DNA of 64,000 nucleotides from Saccharibacillus kuerlensis DSM 22868 (GCF_000378145.1 NZ_KB899281.1:1-64000), one strand, 5' to 3'. Counted from the first letter of the stretch, positions 8,647 through 17,666 are shown. Notes: a model not told the origin generated them from the sequence alone. Numbers and translations are program-made.

Positions 8647-9679
8647 AAAAGTGTGCGTATTGGTAGGCGGCAGCTGGGGAACGGCTCTGGCAATGGTGCT
8701 GGCCGACAATGGTCACGATGTCCGGCTCTGGGCGCGGAGCGAGGAACAAGTCAATGAAATCAATAAGACACGTGAAAATTCACGCTTCCTGCCGGGGGTT
8801 AAGCTGCCGGACGGAATTCGTGCTACAACCAGTATGGAAGAAGCGGTAAAAGATGCCGAAGCGGTCATTATCGTTGCGCCTTCCAAGGTAATGAGGGAAG
8901 TCGCAAGAATGCTCAAGCCGTTCTGGCGTGAAGACATGCTCTGTATTCATGCGACAAAAGGATTGGAAATCGATACGCTCAAGCGTATGTCGACAATCAT
9001 TGCCGAAGAACTGGAGTGCGACGAATCGAAGATTGGCGTTATCTGCGGACCAAGCCATGCGGAGGAAGTGGCGCGTCGGCGTCCCACAACGATCGTAGTG
9101 GCTTCTTCAAAAGAAAAAGAGGCCGAGCTTGCGCAAAATCTGTTGATGAACGCTTATTTCCGTGTTTATACGAACCGGGATGTGCTTGGAGCGGAATTAG
9201 CAGGAGCGTTCAAAAACATTATCGCGCTGGGCGCAGGAATGTCGGACGGATTGGAATATGGAGATAATGCCAAAGCCGCGCTGTTGACCCGTGGACTGGC
9301 AGAGATTACCCGGGTTGGTACGGTAATGGGGGCCAATCCGCTTACATTTTCCGGTCTGGCCGGAGTTGGCGATCTGGTAGTGACAGCGACAAGCCGGCAC
9401 AGCCGGAACTGGAGAGCGGGTTATCTGCTTGGTCAGGGAAAGCCACTCCAGGAAGTACTTGATTCCATGGGCATGGTTGTCGAAGGTATTCGGACTATAG
9501 AAGCGGCACATATGATTTTGCAGAAATACAAAGTCCAAATGCCGATTGCAGAGCAGCTGTATCATGTGCTGTTCGAAGGTCTTGATCCGCGTACGGCAGT
9601 CGAAGCGCTGATGGGACGCGGTCCGAAGACCGAGATGGAGATGATTTCGCAGGAAACATGGGAGCAGTGGCATACCTGA
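8639..9679 (+). CDS. gpsA: NAD(P)-dependent glycerol-3-phosphate dehydrogenase
   Basis: GpsA reduces dihydroxyacetone phosphate to sn-glycerol-3-phosphate for phospholipid synthesis. The 346-residue protein has an N-terminal Rossmann fold and a C-terminal catalytic domain (ATKGLE, GPSHAEEV, NIIALGAGMSDG, GLAGVGDLVVTATS). The nucleotide loop reads VLVGGSWGTA where most homologs have GxGSWGTA, so the first Gly is replaced by Val. From memory similar changes occur in Paenibacillus homologs. The TTG start at 8639 overlaps plsY and follows GAAGGAG. Confidence 0.94.
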   Translation: MAKKVCVLVGGSWGTALAMVLADNGHDVRLWARSEEQVNEINKTRENSRFLPGVKLPDGIRATTSMEEAVKDAEAVIIVAPSKVMREVARMLKPFWREDMLCIHATKGLEIDTLKRMSTIIAEELECDESKIGVICGPSHAEEVARRRPTTIVVASSKEKEAELAQNLLMNAYFRVYTNRDVLGAELAGAFKNIIALGAGMSDGLEYGDNAKAALLTRGLAEITRVGTVMGANPLTFSGLAGVGDLVVTATSRHSRNWRAGYLLGQGKPLQEVLDSMGMVVEGIRTIEAAHMILQKYKVQMPIAEQLYHVLFEGLDPRTAVEALMGRGPKTEMEMISQETWEQWHT

Positions 9680-9775
9680 TTTATGATATCCGTTGGCATA
9701 CGGTAACAAGTCAGGGGCTGTACTGTGAATCTCAGGCAATTCGATCAATCCGTTTTTGCGAAGGGAGGACTCGAT

Positions 9776-10138
9776 ATGCCGGATGACCGATTTACCGTCT
9801 CGTTTTTGCCTGAAGGAAAAAGTGTCCGAGTACGTTCGGGAACGACTTTGCTGACTGCTGCTCGTTCGGCTGGCGTACATATTCCGGTACGCTGTGAAGG
9901 GAAAATGGGTTGTCTGATGTGCAAGGTAACGCTGAATTCTGTCGAATCGGGTGTACTCCCGCCTGCCGAAGGTGAGCGCAGAAAGTTGGGCGGAAGCCTG
10001 GAACAAGGTGTCCGACTTGCCTGCCAAGCTAAAGTATGCGGCGAAGTAACGGTAACGACACCGGAAGATCCGCTGAAGCGTGCCGTTCGTTTGCAGCTTG
10101 AACGGCAGAAGCAGGCAGATGAAGATTTTTGGGGATAA
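9776..10138 (+). CDS. 2Fe-2S ferredoxin-type iron-sulfur protein
   Basis: The 120-residue protein is a plant-type (fer2) ferredoxin. Its cluster-binding cysteines lie in RCEGKMGCLMCKV (Cx5Cx2C), with the fourth Cys in VRLACQAKV. The basic/acidic C-terminal tail ends EDFWG. It probably carries single electrons in the cytosol; its partner is unknown. ATG 9776 after AAGGGAGG is preferred to the GTG at 9725. It stands alone between gpsA and hup. Confidence 0.85.
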   Translation: MPDDRFTVSFLPEGKSVRVRSGTTLLTAARSAGVHIPVRCEGKMGCLMCKVTLNSVESGVLPPAEGERRKLGGSLEQGVRLACQAKVCGEVTVTTPEDPLKRAVRLQLERQKQADEDFWG

Positions 10139-10185
10139 GCGGGTGAAAGTCCCGCTTTAATTCTCTAGTACAGCCTATGAAACGC

Positions 10186-10214
10186 TTGAAATTATAAGCC
10201 TGGTGTATTACTAT
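10186..10214 (+). promoter_or_regulatory. Candidate sigma-A promoter for hup
   Basis: TTGAAA at 10186-10191, a 17-bp spacer and TACTAT at 10209-10214, about 160 bp before hup. A leader with a hairpin at 10327-10346 would follow. Confidence 0.45.
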
Positions 10215-10326
10215 ATGTTTGTTGCCTCCAGAACGCAAGTTCTGGGCAGTTTGAGACTTCCGGCCTTTGTCCTTACAGCAGTTTGTATTCAGGCATATCG
10301 GAAAGACCAAATACGCCTTTTCGGCG

Positions 10327-10346
10327 GGCACTCTCGGACGAGTGCC
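10327..10346 (+). other. Perfect hairpin in the hup leader
   Basis: GGCACTC, loop TCGGAC, GAGTGCC: a 7-bp perfect stem ending 15 nt before the hup ribosome site AGGAGG. It has no T-run. It could stabilise the mRNA or tune translation; function is unknown. Confidence 0.5.
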
Positions 10347-10375
10347 GGGTATGATTGTAACAGGAGGTGAAACGC

Positions 10376-10648
10376 ATGAACAAATCTGACCTGATCAGCC
10401 ACGTTGCAGAAGCATCGGAGCTTGGCAAGAAAGAAGCAACCAAAGCAGTTGACGCTGTTTTCGAAGCTATTGCTGCTGCTCTGCAAAACGGCGAGAAAGT
10501 ACAGCTCGTTGGATTCGGAAACTTTGAGATTCGCGAACGTTCCGCCCGTAAAGGACGTAACCCGCAAACCGGTGAAGAGATCGAAATCCCAGCAAGCAAG
10601 ATTCCTGCTTTCAAACCAGGCAAAGCCTTGAAAGACGGAATTAAATAA
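10376..10648 (+). CDS. hup: HU family DNA-binding protein
   Basis: The 90-residue product opens [14 protein letters not shown] and carries [20 protein letters not shown], the beta-arm signature of bacterial HU. HU binds and bends DNA without sequence preference and compacts the nucleoid. ATG 10376 follows AGGAGG at ideal spacing; an in-frame GTG at 10367 overlaps the ribosome site. A strong terminator follows. In B. subtilis the homolog hbs sits directly before folE and mtrB; here folE is missing. Confidence 0.96.
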   Translation: MNKSDLISHVAEASELGKKEATKAVDAVFEAIAAALQNGEKVQLVGFGNFEIRERSARKGRNPQTGEEIEIPASKIPAFKPGKALKDGIK

Positions 10649-10718
10649 AATCTACATAATCCTTGGGGATTGAAGATTTTGAACATCTCGAACGTTTTCG
10701 TTCGATGATGAGGAAGGA

Positions 10719-10747
10719 GCCGTGAATATACATTCACGGCCTTTTTC
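10719..10747 (+). terminator. Intrinsic terminator of hup
   Basis: GCCGTGAAT, loop ATAC, ATTCACGGC, then CTTTTTCTTTTTTT: a 9-bp perfect stem with a long T tract. Confidence 0.9.
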
Positions 10748-10832
10748 TTTTTTTAGAGGAATAGGGTGGATTATCCTCATTAACCTTATCATTCTTATTT
10801 CGAGCTTTATTACGATATAGCATTTACAATTC

Positions 10833-10870
10833 TTGTCAACCACATCGCTTTGTTGCGATATGGTTGACAA
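10833..10870. promoter_or_regulatory. Long palindrome overlapping a -35 box upstream of mtrB
   Basis: Two 16-nt arms (10833-10848 and 10855-10870) are complementary at 15 of 16 positions around a 6-nt centre. The right arm contains TTGACA at 10864-10869, which has CATCAT 18 bp downstream as a weak -10. A repressor bound here would block that -35. The sequence matches no operator I can name. The rest of 10748-10950 is AT-rich and holds no gene. Confidence 0.55.
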
Positions 10871-10950
10871 TATAACCAGCCATTTGCCATCATAAATAGA
10901 CTGTATGACGATAACTCAAGCATGCAACAATAAATAAAGGAGGAATTATA

Positions 10951-11175
10951 ATGGAGCATTCAGAAAAAGCCGATTACATTGTCATTAAAGCTCATGAAAA
11001 CGGCGTCCATGTGATCGGGCTGACACGCGGACAGGATACCCGCTTTCACCATACGGAAAAGCTGGATAAAGGAGAGGTATTGATCGCGCAGTTTACCGAT
11101 CATACGTCTGCGATCAAAGTTCGAGGCAAAGCAACGGTGTTTACAAAGCACGGCAATATCGAGACCGAGTCCTGA
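10951..11175 (+). CDS. mtrB: Trp RNA-binding attenuation protein (TRAP)
   Basis: TRAP forms an 11-subunit ring that, when loaded with tryptophan, wraps RNA with GAG/UAG repeats and promotes termination or blocks translation. The 74-residue product keeps the family core [29 protein letters not shown] and [14 protein letters not shown], including the Lys/Arg pair that contacts RNA bases. The length equals B. subtilis MtrB (75). The start follows AAGGAGG. Its predicted target, a GAG/TAG array, lies about 9.6 kb downstream before trpD (20557-20602). Confidence 0.96.
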   Translation: MEHSEKADYIVIKAHENGVHVIGLTRGQDTRFHHTEKLDKGEVLIAQFTDHTSAIKVRGKATVFTKHGNIETES

Positions 11176-11205
11176 GCAATTGCGTTAGTTGTTTGAAAAA
11201 GCGTA

Positions 11206-11214
11206 TGCTATAAT
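11206..11214 (+). promoter_or_regulatory. Candidate extended -10 promoter for the hepS operon
   Basis: TGCTATAAT at 11206-11214 is an extended -10 element with no good -35, 57 bp before the hepS start. Confidence 0.4.
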
Positions 11215-11270
11215 AGAAAAGATTGTGACAAAAATAGCGTTGAACGTTGGAAAAAGTCGGAGGCCTATTG

Positions 11271-12071
11271 ATGAAACCCTACTGCGTACCGGAGAAAACC
11301 AAAAAATATACTGGATATGATATGATCCGGAAGCATACGGCTATTCCTGCGCTGCCGGATGCGCGTCTGCGTCTGCTGCACGCTTTTCTTGAAGCTTCCG
11401 ATTACGCCGCTCAAAGCGAGGTGTACGGAATCGTTACCGGGCTGCTGCAGACGGGGCTTGATATTCACGACCGAGTTGCGCCGGGGGACGACAGCGAAGA
11501 GGAGCAGGCAATGCGTACTCGTCAGCTCAAGGTGCTGGCGGGCGACTATTACAGCAGTCTTTTTTATCAGCTTCTAGCCGGGGCAGGAGAGATTGCAATG
11601 GTCGCAGAGCTGAGCCGTGCGATTGCCGATATGAACCGCAGCAAGATGGAACTGTATCTGCGGATGCAATCGGATTCGAAGTTGGAGCTGCGCGAGTACC
11701 TGGACGAAAAAGCTCGGATCAACGTGCGTCTGTTCGCTGGATTTGACTGCCTATTGGAAGAACCCTTGCTATCCCAGTGGCAGGAGCTGTTAATGTTGGT
11801 CGGTCTGTGTGAAGCGGCATCCGACGAATTGGCTGCTGCTGTAGATGGCGAGGCGTATGAAGGTCTGGCATTCCGAAATGGGCGGCTTCGGGAAGCGGCG
11901 GAGAGAGAGCAGCTGTGCGCTGAGCTAGCTGCACTCCTGCATGACTTCGCTAAGCGCTTCGAAGACCGTATTGGCTCTCTTTCAGACAGAATCGACCGGG
12001 CTTCGCTCCTGCCGCTGTCCGCGCGCTTTTTGGCTGCTGCCAAAACGAAAGGCGAGGTGATGGAATCATGA
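11271..12071 (+). CDS. hepS: Heptaprenyl diphosphate synthase component 1
   Basis: HepS is the small non-catalytic subunit that pairs with HepT to set the prenyl chain length (C35) for menaquinone. The 266-residue, largely helical product shows the family features [37 protein letters not shown] and [14 protein letters not shown]. It lacks the DDxxD motifs, as expected. ATG 11271 is 7 nt after GGAGG; an upstream TTG at 11247 precedes that site. The end overlaps menG by 4 nt (ATGA). Confidence 0.88.
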   Translation: MKPYCVPEKTKKYTGYDMIRKHTAIPALPDARLRLLHAFLEASDYAAQSEVYGIVTGLLQTGLDIHDRVAPGDDSEEEQAMRTRQLKVLAGDYYSSLFYQLLAGAGEIAMVAELSRAIADMNRSKMELYLRMQSDSKLELREYLDEKARINVRLFAGFDCLLEEPLLSQWQELLMLVGLCEAASDELAAAVDGEAYEGLAFRNGRLREAAEREQLCAELAALLHDFAKRFEDRIGSLSDRIDRASLLPLSARFLAAAKTKGEVMES

Positions 12072-12784
12072 CAGATTCGTCGAAACCGAAAGAGGAGTTT
12101 GTTCGCGACGTTTTTCAGCAGATTGCGCCGAAGTACGACCGGATGAACGACATTTTGAGTTTTAACCGGCATAAGGCTTGGCGTAAATTTGCGATGCGAA
12201 AAATGGCGGTATCCCAAGGAGATAGCGCTGTCGACTTGTGCTGCGGGACCTGTGATTGGACCATCAGTTTGGCCGAGGCGAGCGGAAGCGGACCAGTGAA
12301 GGGATTAGACTTTAGTCCGGCGATGTTGGATGTCGGTCGGCAGAAGATTGCCCGGAATTTGCACGGTAGTCAGATTGAATTGTTTCAAGGAAACGCAATG
12401 GAACTGCCTTTTGCCGACAACTCGTTCGATTACGCAACGATCGGCTTTGGCCTGCGCAATGTACCGGACCCGGTGCAGGTACTTAAAGAAATGCAGCGGG
12501 TAGTTAAGCCGGGCGGCATGGTTGTTTGCCTGGAACTGTCCAAACCGACGAGCCAGCCTTTCAAGGGGCTCTATTATTTTTATTTTGAACAAATGCTTCC
12601 GAAACTCGGCAAGCTGTTCGCCAAAAGTTATGAGCAGTACAAGTGGCTTCCGGATTCGCTTAAGCTGTTCCCGGGCCGCAAAGAGCTGGCAGATATTTTC
12701 CGCGACGTAGGGCTGAGAGATGTTCAGGACTACGCGCTTACCGGCGGCATTGCCGCCCTGCATATCGGAATTAAGGAGAAATAG
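12068..12784 (+). CDS. menG: Demethylmenaquinone methyltransferase
   Basis: MenG (UbiE family) methylates demethylmenaquinone with S-adenosylmethionine, the last step of menaquinone synthesis. The 238-residue protein opens with the family stretch [17 protein letters not shown]. The SAM motif I is DLCCGTCDW, followed by [22 protein letters not shown] and GFGLRNVPD. Start and stop overlaps tie it to hepS upstream; the mqnP-like gene begins 1 nt after its stop. This step is shared by the classical and futalosine routes. Confidence 0.95.
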   Translation: MTDSSKPKEEFVRDVFQQIAPKYDRMNDILSFNRHKAWRKFAMRKMAVSQGDSAVDLCCGTCDWTISLAEASGSGPVKGLDFSPAMLDVGRQKIARNLHGSQIELFQGNAMELPFADNSFDYATIGFGLRNVPDPVQVLKEMQRVVKPGGMVVCLELSKPTSQPFKGLYYFYFEQMLPKLGKLFAKSYEQYKWLPDSLKLFPGRKELADIFRDVGLRDVQDYALTGGIAALHIGIKEK

Positions 12785-12785
12785 A

Positions 12786-13658
12786 ATGTTCAGGAAAATC
12801 GGCGTCTTTTTAGAAATGATCAAGATCGAACACACTTTATTTGCGCTTCCCTTTGCTTTTATGGGGACGCTGCTAGGCTCCGTGGTCATTAACGGACATC
12901 TGCCTTCTTGGGCACAGATCGGTTGGATTTTGCTGGCCATGATTGGGGCACGCAGCGCCGCCATGGGCATGAACCGTCTCATCGACCGTTACATCGACGC
13001 CAAAAATCCGCGTACGGCAAAACGCGCTATTCCGGCCGGTATGCTGAAAACGGGCGAAGTGGCGGTGTTTGTCGTCGTTTTCTTCGGTTTGTTCCTGTGG
13101 GCTACGCTGGAACTGTCCCGTTTTGCTCTGCAGCTGTTCCCAATCGCCGCTTTCCTGATTATCGCGTATTCGTACACGAAGCGCTTTACCTGGTTATGCC
13201 ACCTTGTACTTGGCGCGACAATCGCGCTCGCTCCGCTTGGCGGCTGGGCTGCCGTAACGGACAGCTTCAGTTGGTCGTCACTCGTATTTTATATTGCGGT
13301 TGCGTTTTGGACAGCAGGCTTTGACGTTATTTATGCCTGCGATGATATCGACTTTGATCGCCGTGAAGGCATTTATTCCATTCCAAGCCGATTTGGTCTT
13401 GAGAAAGCGTTGAAGATTGCTCAAGGTTTCCACGCGGTAACTGCAGCCGGATTGATTGCATTGGCCTTCATGACGCCGCTTGGATGGTGGTACGCGGCAG
13501 GAGTAGTGATTGCCTGCTCCATTCTGTTTTATCAGCATCGTATCGTCAAGGCAAGCGATCTCAGCCGTGTGCAGACTGCATTCTTTACGATGAACAGCTG
13601 GCTCAGCGGTATTGTTTTCGTGTTCACTCTGATTGATTTGGTGGTGAAGTATTGGTAA
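12786..13658 (+). CDS. mqnP: UbiA-family prenyltransferase (MqnP-like)
   Basis: The 290-residue membrane protein has about eight to nine helices and the two Asp-rich prenyltransferase motifs: NRLIDRYIDAKNPRTAKR (NDxxD-like) and DVIYACDDIDFDRREG. It is of the 4-hydroxybenzoate polyprenyltransferase type. Because ubiX and mqnA follow directly with overlaps, it most likely attaches the polyprenyl chain to a naphthoate in the futalosine menaquinone pathway (MqnP), which is inferred from context. ATG 12786 after AGGAGAAATAG is preferred to the longer frame. Confidence 0.85.
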   Translation: MFRKIGVFLEMIKIEHTLFALPFAFMGTLLGSVVINGHLPSWAQIGWILLAMIGARSAAMGMNRLIDRYIDAKNPRTAKRAIPAGMLKTGEVAVFVVVFFGLFLWATLELSRFALQLFPIAAFLIIAYSYTKRFTWLCHLVLGATIALAPLGGWAAVTDSFSWSSLVFYIAVAFWTAGFDVIYACDDIDFDRREGIYSIPSRFGLEKALKIAQGFHAVTAAGLIALAFMTPLGWWYAAGVVIACSILFYQHRIVKASDLSRVQTAFFTMNSWLSGIVFVFTLIDLVVKYW

Positions 13659-14269
13659 ACGAACTGGCGGGAACGGGAAGACACTGGGTGTTGGGGATTA
13701 CGGGAGCTAGCGGCAGCGTTTACGGGGTCCGCCTGGCGGAAGAGCTGTTGGCAGAAGGATTCACCGTACACCTCGTCGTTTCGAACGCCGGCTGGCGCGT
13801 GCTCAAGGAAGAGATGGATTTTGACGCTTCCAGCCGGGAAGCAGAGCTGGAACGACGCTTTAGCGACCGTGCCGGACGCCTAATCTATCATCCGGTGGCG
13901 GATATTGGGGCGTCGATCGCCAGCGGCTCTTTTCGGGCTGAGGGAATGATCGTCGCCCCTTGTTCAATGGGGACGCTGTCGGCAATCGCTCACGGCTCGT
14001 CGGACAATTTGATGACGCGAGCGGCCGATGTCATGTTAAAAGAAGGTCGTCCGCTCGTCTTGGTGCCTAGAGAAACGCCGCTTCATGCCATTCATTTGGA
14101 GAATATGTTGAAGCTGTCACGGCTGGGGGTCAAGATGGTTCCGGCTATGCCGGCTTTTTATCATCGTCCCCGTACACTTGAGGAAGCTGTAGACTTTCTG
14201 GTAGGCAAAGTGTTGGACACGGTTGGGATTGGGCATAAGTTGTTTAAAAGATGGGGGGAGGAAACGTGA
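13652..14269 (+). CDS. ubiX: UbiX-like flavin prenyltransferase
   Basis: UbiX joins a dimethylallyl group to FMN to make the prenylated flavin used by UbiD-type decarboxylases. The 205-residue protein shows ITGASGSVYGVRLAEEL (FMN-binding), APCSMGTLSAIAHGSSDN, RAADVMLKEGRPLVLVPRE and PAMPAFYHRP, all family hallmarks. The TTG start at 13652 overlaps the upstream stop by 7 nt. In this operon it probably supports a UbiD-like decarboxylase of the futalosine route; no such gene is in the window. Confidence 0.9.
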   Translation: MVNELAGTGRHWVLGITGASGSVYGVRLAEELLAEGFTVHLVVSNAGWRVLKEEMDFDASSREAELERRFSDRAGRLIYHPVADIGASIASGSFRAEGMIVAPCSMGTLSAIAHGSSDNLMTRAADVMLKEGRPLVLVPRETPLHAIHLENMLKLSRLGVKMVPAMPAFYHRPRTLEEAVDFLVGKVLDTVGIGHKLFKRWGEET

Positions 14270-15126
14270 TAGATAACAGTGTGCTGCAGCTGGGGCGTAT
14301 CCTCTATACCAACGTCTGGCCGGTTTACCATTACTTCGATCCCTCTTCATTAAGTTTTCCGGCGACGACAAGAACCGAGCTGCCGGCCGTATTAAATCGC
14401 CTTCTCCTTGAAGGAGAATTGGACATGAGTCCGGTTTCCTCTTTCGCCTACGGTATGGCAGCTCATAAGTTTCTGCTGCTGCCGGGTTTGTCGGTGAGCG
14501 CGGACGGTCCCGTCAAATCGATTCTTTGTTTTTCCAAGAGGCCCTTTGATGAAGCGGTGCACGGCAGGATCGCGCTGACCAACACATCCGCAACATCCGT
14601 CAACTTATTGAAAATAATTGCGGAAAAAGCATACGGAGCCAAACCGGAATATGTAACCTGCGAGCCGGATTTGGAAAAGATGCTGGAGCATGCGGATGCG
14701 GCACTTTTGATCGGCGATCATGCGATTCGTGCGGATTGGGCAAACAGCGGATATGTAGTGACCGATTTGGGAGTGGAGTGGAAAGCCTGGACCGGTAAAA
14801 GTATGACGTTTGCGGTATGGACCGTTTCAAAAGAAGCGGCTTCTCGTTATCCAGAGCGGATCAGCGAACTGACCGAAGCTTTGGTCGCGAGCAAACTTCA
14901 AAGTATGAAAGACCTGACTCCGGTAGCGAAAGAAGCGCAGTCCAGATTGGGCGGGGAATTGGAGTATTGGAACGAGTATTTTGCAAATCTGAATTACGAC
15001 TTGACTCGGGAACGGTTGGACGGCCTTAGCCTTTACTTCCGTTACGCTCGGGAGATGGGACTTCTGCCGGAGACGGTAGATATTGAAATTTGGACCGATA
15101 CTATGCAGATACGGGTGAACGAATGA
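14266..15126 (+). CDS. mqnA: Chorismate dehydratase MqnA (futalosine pathway)
   Basis: MqnA dehydrates chorismate to 3-enolpyruvylbenzoate, the entry into futalosine-type menaquinone synthesis. The 286-residue protein belongs to the MqnA/MqnD periplasmic-binding-protein fold: LGRILYTNVWPVYHYF, DMSPVSSFAYG, IALTNTSATSVNLLKII, LLIGDHAI and FAVWTVSKEA. GTG 14266 is best because the strong GGGGGGAGG ends just before it and GTGA overlaps the ubiX stop. The ATG at 14251 lies ahead of that site. hepT overlaps its 3' end by 4 nt. Confidence 0.9.
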   Translation: MIDNSVLQLGRILYTNVWPVYHYFDPSSLSFPATTRTELPAVLNRLLLEGELDMSPVSSFAYGMAAHKFLLLPGLSVSADGPVKSILCFSKRPFDEAVHGRIALTNTSATSVNLLKIIAEKAYGAKPEYVTCEPDLEKMLEHADAALLIGDHAIRADWANSGYVVTDLGVEWKAWTGKSMTFAVWTVSKEAASRYPERISELTEALVASKLQSMKDLTPVAKEAQSRLGGELEYWNEYFANLNYDLTRERLDGLSLYFRYAREMGLLPETVDIEIWTDTMQIRVNE

Positions 15127-16097
15127 AACGAATGGAGATCTTCGGAACATTAAAGAAGGATATGGATGCTGTTGAACGTTCGCTGTATGCCAGTATCGAG
15201 GTTGAGAGCGAGGCGCTTGGTGAAGCGGCCATGCATCTGCTCAAGGCTGGAGGAAAGCGGCTTCGTCCCGCTTTTGTACTGTTGGGCGGCAAATTCGGTA
15301 CATATGAGCTGGACCAACTGAAGCGCGTCGCTGTGCCTCTGGAGCTAATACACATGGCCTCACTCGTTCACGATGATGTGATCGACAATGCACAAACACG
15401 GCGGGGGCAGCTGACGGTCAAAGCCAAATGGGATAATCGGATTGCCATGTATACGGGAGATTATATCTATGCAAAGGCGCTGGAAATTGCAGCAGGGCTG
15501 GAAGATCCACGGATTCATCGCATTCTGTCGAAAGCTATGGTCGAAATGTCGATCGGAGAAATGGAGCAAATTCGCGACTTTTTCAACTCGGGACAGAGTA
15601 TTCGTCGATATTTACTGCGTATTCGCCGAAAAACGGCTCTGCTTATCGCAATAAGCTGCCAGCTTGGCGCACTTGCAGCCGGCGCTTCGGCTGCAGCGGC
15701 GCGGGAGTTGTACAACTACGGGTATAATGTGGGTATGGCGTTCCAGATCCGCGATGACCTGTTAGATCTATGTGGAACGGAAAAGCAAATCGGCAAGCCG
15801 CCGGGCAGTGACATCCGTCAGGGCAATATTACCATTCCGGTGCTGTACGCACTGCAGGAAGAATCACTGCGTACTCCACTGCTGCAGGAGATCACACGCA
15901 TTCATGAAGCGAACGGTCGAACGGATGTCAGTACGGCTGTAAGCATGATTACCGGCAGTCAAGGCATAGCAAAAGCCGAGGAATTGGCGGATCGCTACAC
16001 GCAAAAAGCGCTGGAAGCGCTGGACAGACTGCCTGATATTCGTGCATGCAGGCACCTGCGCGACATTGCGCATTTTGTATCAAAACGCACATATTGA
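15123..16097 (+). CDS. hepT: Heptaprenyl diphosphate synthase component 2
   Basis: HepT is the catalytic subunit of heptaprenyl diphosphate synthase. The 324-residue helical protein carries the first Asp-rich motif HDDVIDNAQTRRG and the second FQIRDDLLDLCG, plus GGKRLRPA and GKPPGSDIRQGNITIP. The two DDxxD sites bind magnesium diphosphate. The ATG at 15123 overlaps the mqnA stop; an in-frame ATG at 15132 is an alternative start. A hairpin at 16136 ends the operon. Confidence 0.93.
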   Translation: MKRMEIFGTLKKDMDAVERSLYASIEVESEALGEAAMHLLKAGGKRLRPAFVLLGGKFGTYELDQLKRVAVPLELIHMASLVHDDVIDNAQTRRGQLTVKAKWDNRIAMYTGDYIYAKALEIAAGLEDPRIHRILSKAMVEMSIGEMEQIRDFFNSGQSIRRYLLRIRRKTALLIAISCQLGALAAGASAAAARELYNYGYNVGMAFQIRDDLLDLCGTEKQIGKPPGSDIRQGNITIPVLYALQEESLRTPLLQEITRIHEANGRTDVSTAVSMITGSQGIAKAEELADRYTQKALEALDRLPDIRACRHLRDIAHFVSKRTY

Positions 16098-16135
16098 ACG
16101 GAACATCTACAATCGAACAGCCAGCATATTCTTTT

Positions 16136-16182
16136 ACAGGTTCAATTTTGTTCGATTTCGAACAACAATTGAACCTGTTTTC
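16136..16182 (+). terminator. Hairpin terminator after hepT
   Basis: A stem of about 20 bp with one bulge (ACAGGTTCAATT with AATTGAACCTGT outside, TGTTCGA/TCGAACA inside), followed by a short TTTTC. Probably an intrinsic terminator separating hepT from ndk. Confidence 0.7.
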
Positions 16183-16281
16183 AGAAATGCAGGCAGGATT
16201 TTGGAAGCTAGACGTTTAACTCTATAAAAAGCAAGCGCTTCAGCCGATAATAAATCATATGCCGAAAGTGGGAGATTACCG

Positions 16282-16725
16282 ATGGAACGTACTTTTTTGA
16301 TGGTTAAGCCCGATGGAGTGCAGCGTGGACTGGTCGGACGAATCGTTAGCCGATTCGAAGACAAAGGTTTTAAGATGGTGGCGGGGAAATTCATGCAGAT
16401 ATCCGAAGAACAGGCCAAGCGTCATTATGCCGAACACGAAGGCAAGCCGTTTTTTGGAAACCTGGTGGAATTCATCACATCTGGTCCGGTATTTGCAATG
16501 GTATGGGAAGGCGACGATGTCATTGCGCTGTCCCGAATCGCCATGGGGAAGACTAAAGTTACGGAAGCGCAGCCGGGAACGATTCGTGGAGATTTTGCGG
16601 CACATACGCCGTTCAACCTTATTCACGGATCGGATAGCCCGGCAAGCGCCGAACGGGAAATCGCTAATTTCTTCACTGAAGCGGAACAGCTTGATTATGA
16701 CAAGGCGGTGGCGCGATGGATCTGA
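16282..16725 (+). CDS. ndk: Nucleoside diphosphate kinase
   Basis: Ndk moves the gamma-phosphate from ATP to other nucleoside diphosphates through a phosphohistidine. The 147-residue protein has the canonical [19 protein letters not shown] start and the active-site motif [16 protein letters not shown] with its catalytic His. The length is normal. ATG 16282 follows GTGGGAG. The 3' end overlaps cheR by 10 nt, the same neighbour as in B. subtilis. Confidence 0.96.
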   Translation: MERTFLMVKPDGVQRGLVGRIVSRFEDKGFKMVAGKFMQISEEQAKRHYAEHEGKPFFGNLVEFITSGPVFAMVWEGDDVIALSRIAMGKTKVTEAQPGTIRGDFAAHTPFNLIHGSDSPASAEREIANFFTEAEQLDYDKAVARWI

Positions 16726-17543
16726 TTAGAAGCGGCGCGGGGCGCGAAGAAGTATCAGCCTCGGGAAGCGACCCGGACTACAGCGGGTTTATCAAAAATG
16801 TAAATGCGAGTACGGGAATCGACCTGTCCCAATACAAGGAAGCGCAGATGAAGCGTCGTTTGACTACGCTGCGCAGTAAGCACGGCTATCATACGTTTGC
16901 TCAGTTTTTCGAAGCCATGAAGAAAGACAAAGCGCTGTTCTATGAGTTTCTCGACCGGATGACGATCAACGTGTCTGAATTTTGGCGCAACCCGAATCGT
17001 TGGGAAGTACTGCGAGATACGATTATTCCCGAACTGCGTGCAGGCGGGAAAAAAGGTCTGAAAGTATGGAGTGCAGCTTGCTCGACAGGAGAAGAACCCT
17101 ACACGATTGCCATGATCCTTGACGGCCATGGTATTCTGGGAGACTCCAAACTCAATGCGGCGGATCTTGACGAAGGCGCATTGGCGAAAGCCAAGCAGGG
17201 TCAATATCTGGAACGTTCGCTGAAAGATGTGCCGTCGAAAGTGGCAGAGAAGTATTTCAAAGCTGAAGGCATGATGTACAAAGTTGATGACAAGCTGAAA
17301 CGTGCGGTGAACTTCCAGAAGCTGAATCTGCTGACGGACAAATTTGACGACGGCTACGATCTGATCGTTTGCCGCAATGTCATGATTTACTTTACGGAAG
17401 AGGCAAAGTCGACACTGTACCACAAGTTTGCGGCCAGTCTGCGCAAAGGCGGCGTTCTGTTTGTAGGCAGCACAGAGCAAATCTTCTCGCCGGGACAATA
17501 CGGACTTGAGCCGTGCGACACTTTCTTTTACAAAAAACTGTAA
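16716..17543 (+). CDS. cheR: Chemotaxis protein methyltransferase CheR
   Basis: CheR methylates glutamates on chemoreceptors with SAM. The 275-residue protein has an N-terminal helical CheR_N domain ([20 protein letters not shown]) and a SAM-binding catalytic domain: [45 protein letters not shown] roughly 22-residue N-terminal extension precedes the usual start region. It overlaps ndk and is followed by a strong terminator. No other chemotaxis genes are in the window. Confidence 0.94.
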   Translation: MDLIRSGAGREEVSASGSDPDYSGFIKNVNASTGIDLSQYKEAQMKRRLTTLRSKHGYHTFAQFFEAMKKDKALFYEFLDRMTINVSEFWRNPNRWEVLRDTIIPELRAGGKKGLKVWSAACSTGEEPYTIAMILDGHGILGDSKLNAADLDEGALAKAKQGQYLERSLKDVPSKVAEKYFKAEGMMYKVDDKLKRAVNFQKLNLLTDKFDDGYDLIVCRNVMIYFTEEAKSTLYHKFAASLRKGGVLFVGSTEQIFSPGQYGLEPCDTFFYKKL

Positions 17544-17566
17544 TCTGATTTTTTCCAAAACATGTA

Positions 17567-17607
17567 AAGCCGCCGATGCTCGCTAATTGCGAGAACGGCG
17601 GTTTTTT
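17567..17607 (+). terminator. Intrinsic terminator of ndk-cheR
   Basis: AGCCGCCG pairs with CGGCGGTT, with an inner CTCGC/GCGAG stem, then TTTTTT. It separates cheR from the aro promoter. Confidence 0.88.
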
Positions 17608-17637
17608 GGTATAGTCTGACGCAAAGTGTAAAGTGGC

Positions 17638-17666
17638 TTGGAGAAGTAACAGGCAAATGATATAAT
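17638..17666 (+). promoter_or_regulatory. Sigma-A promoter of aroC-aroB-aroH
   Basis: TTGGAG at 17638-17643, a 17-bp spacer and TATAAT at 17661-17666, 63 bp before aroC and just downstream of a terminator. Confidence 0.7.
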
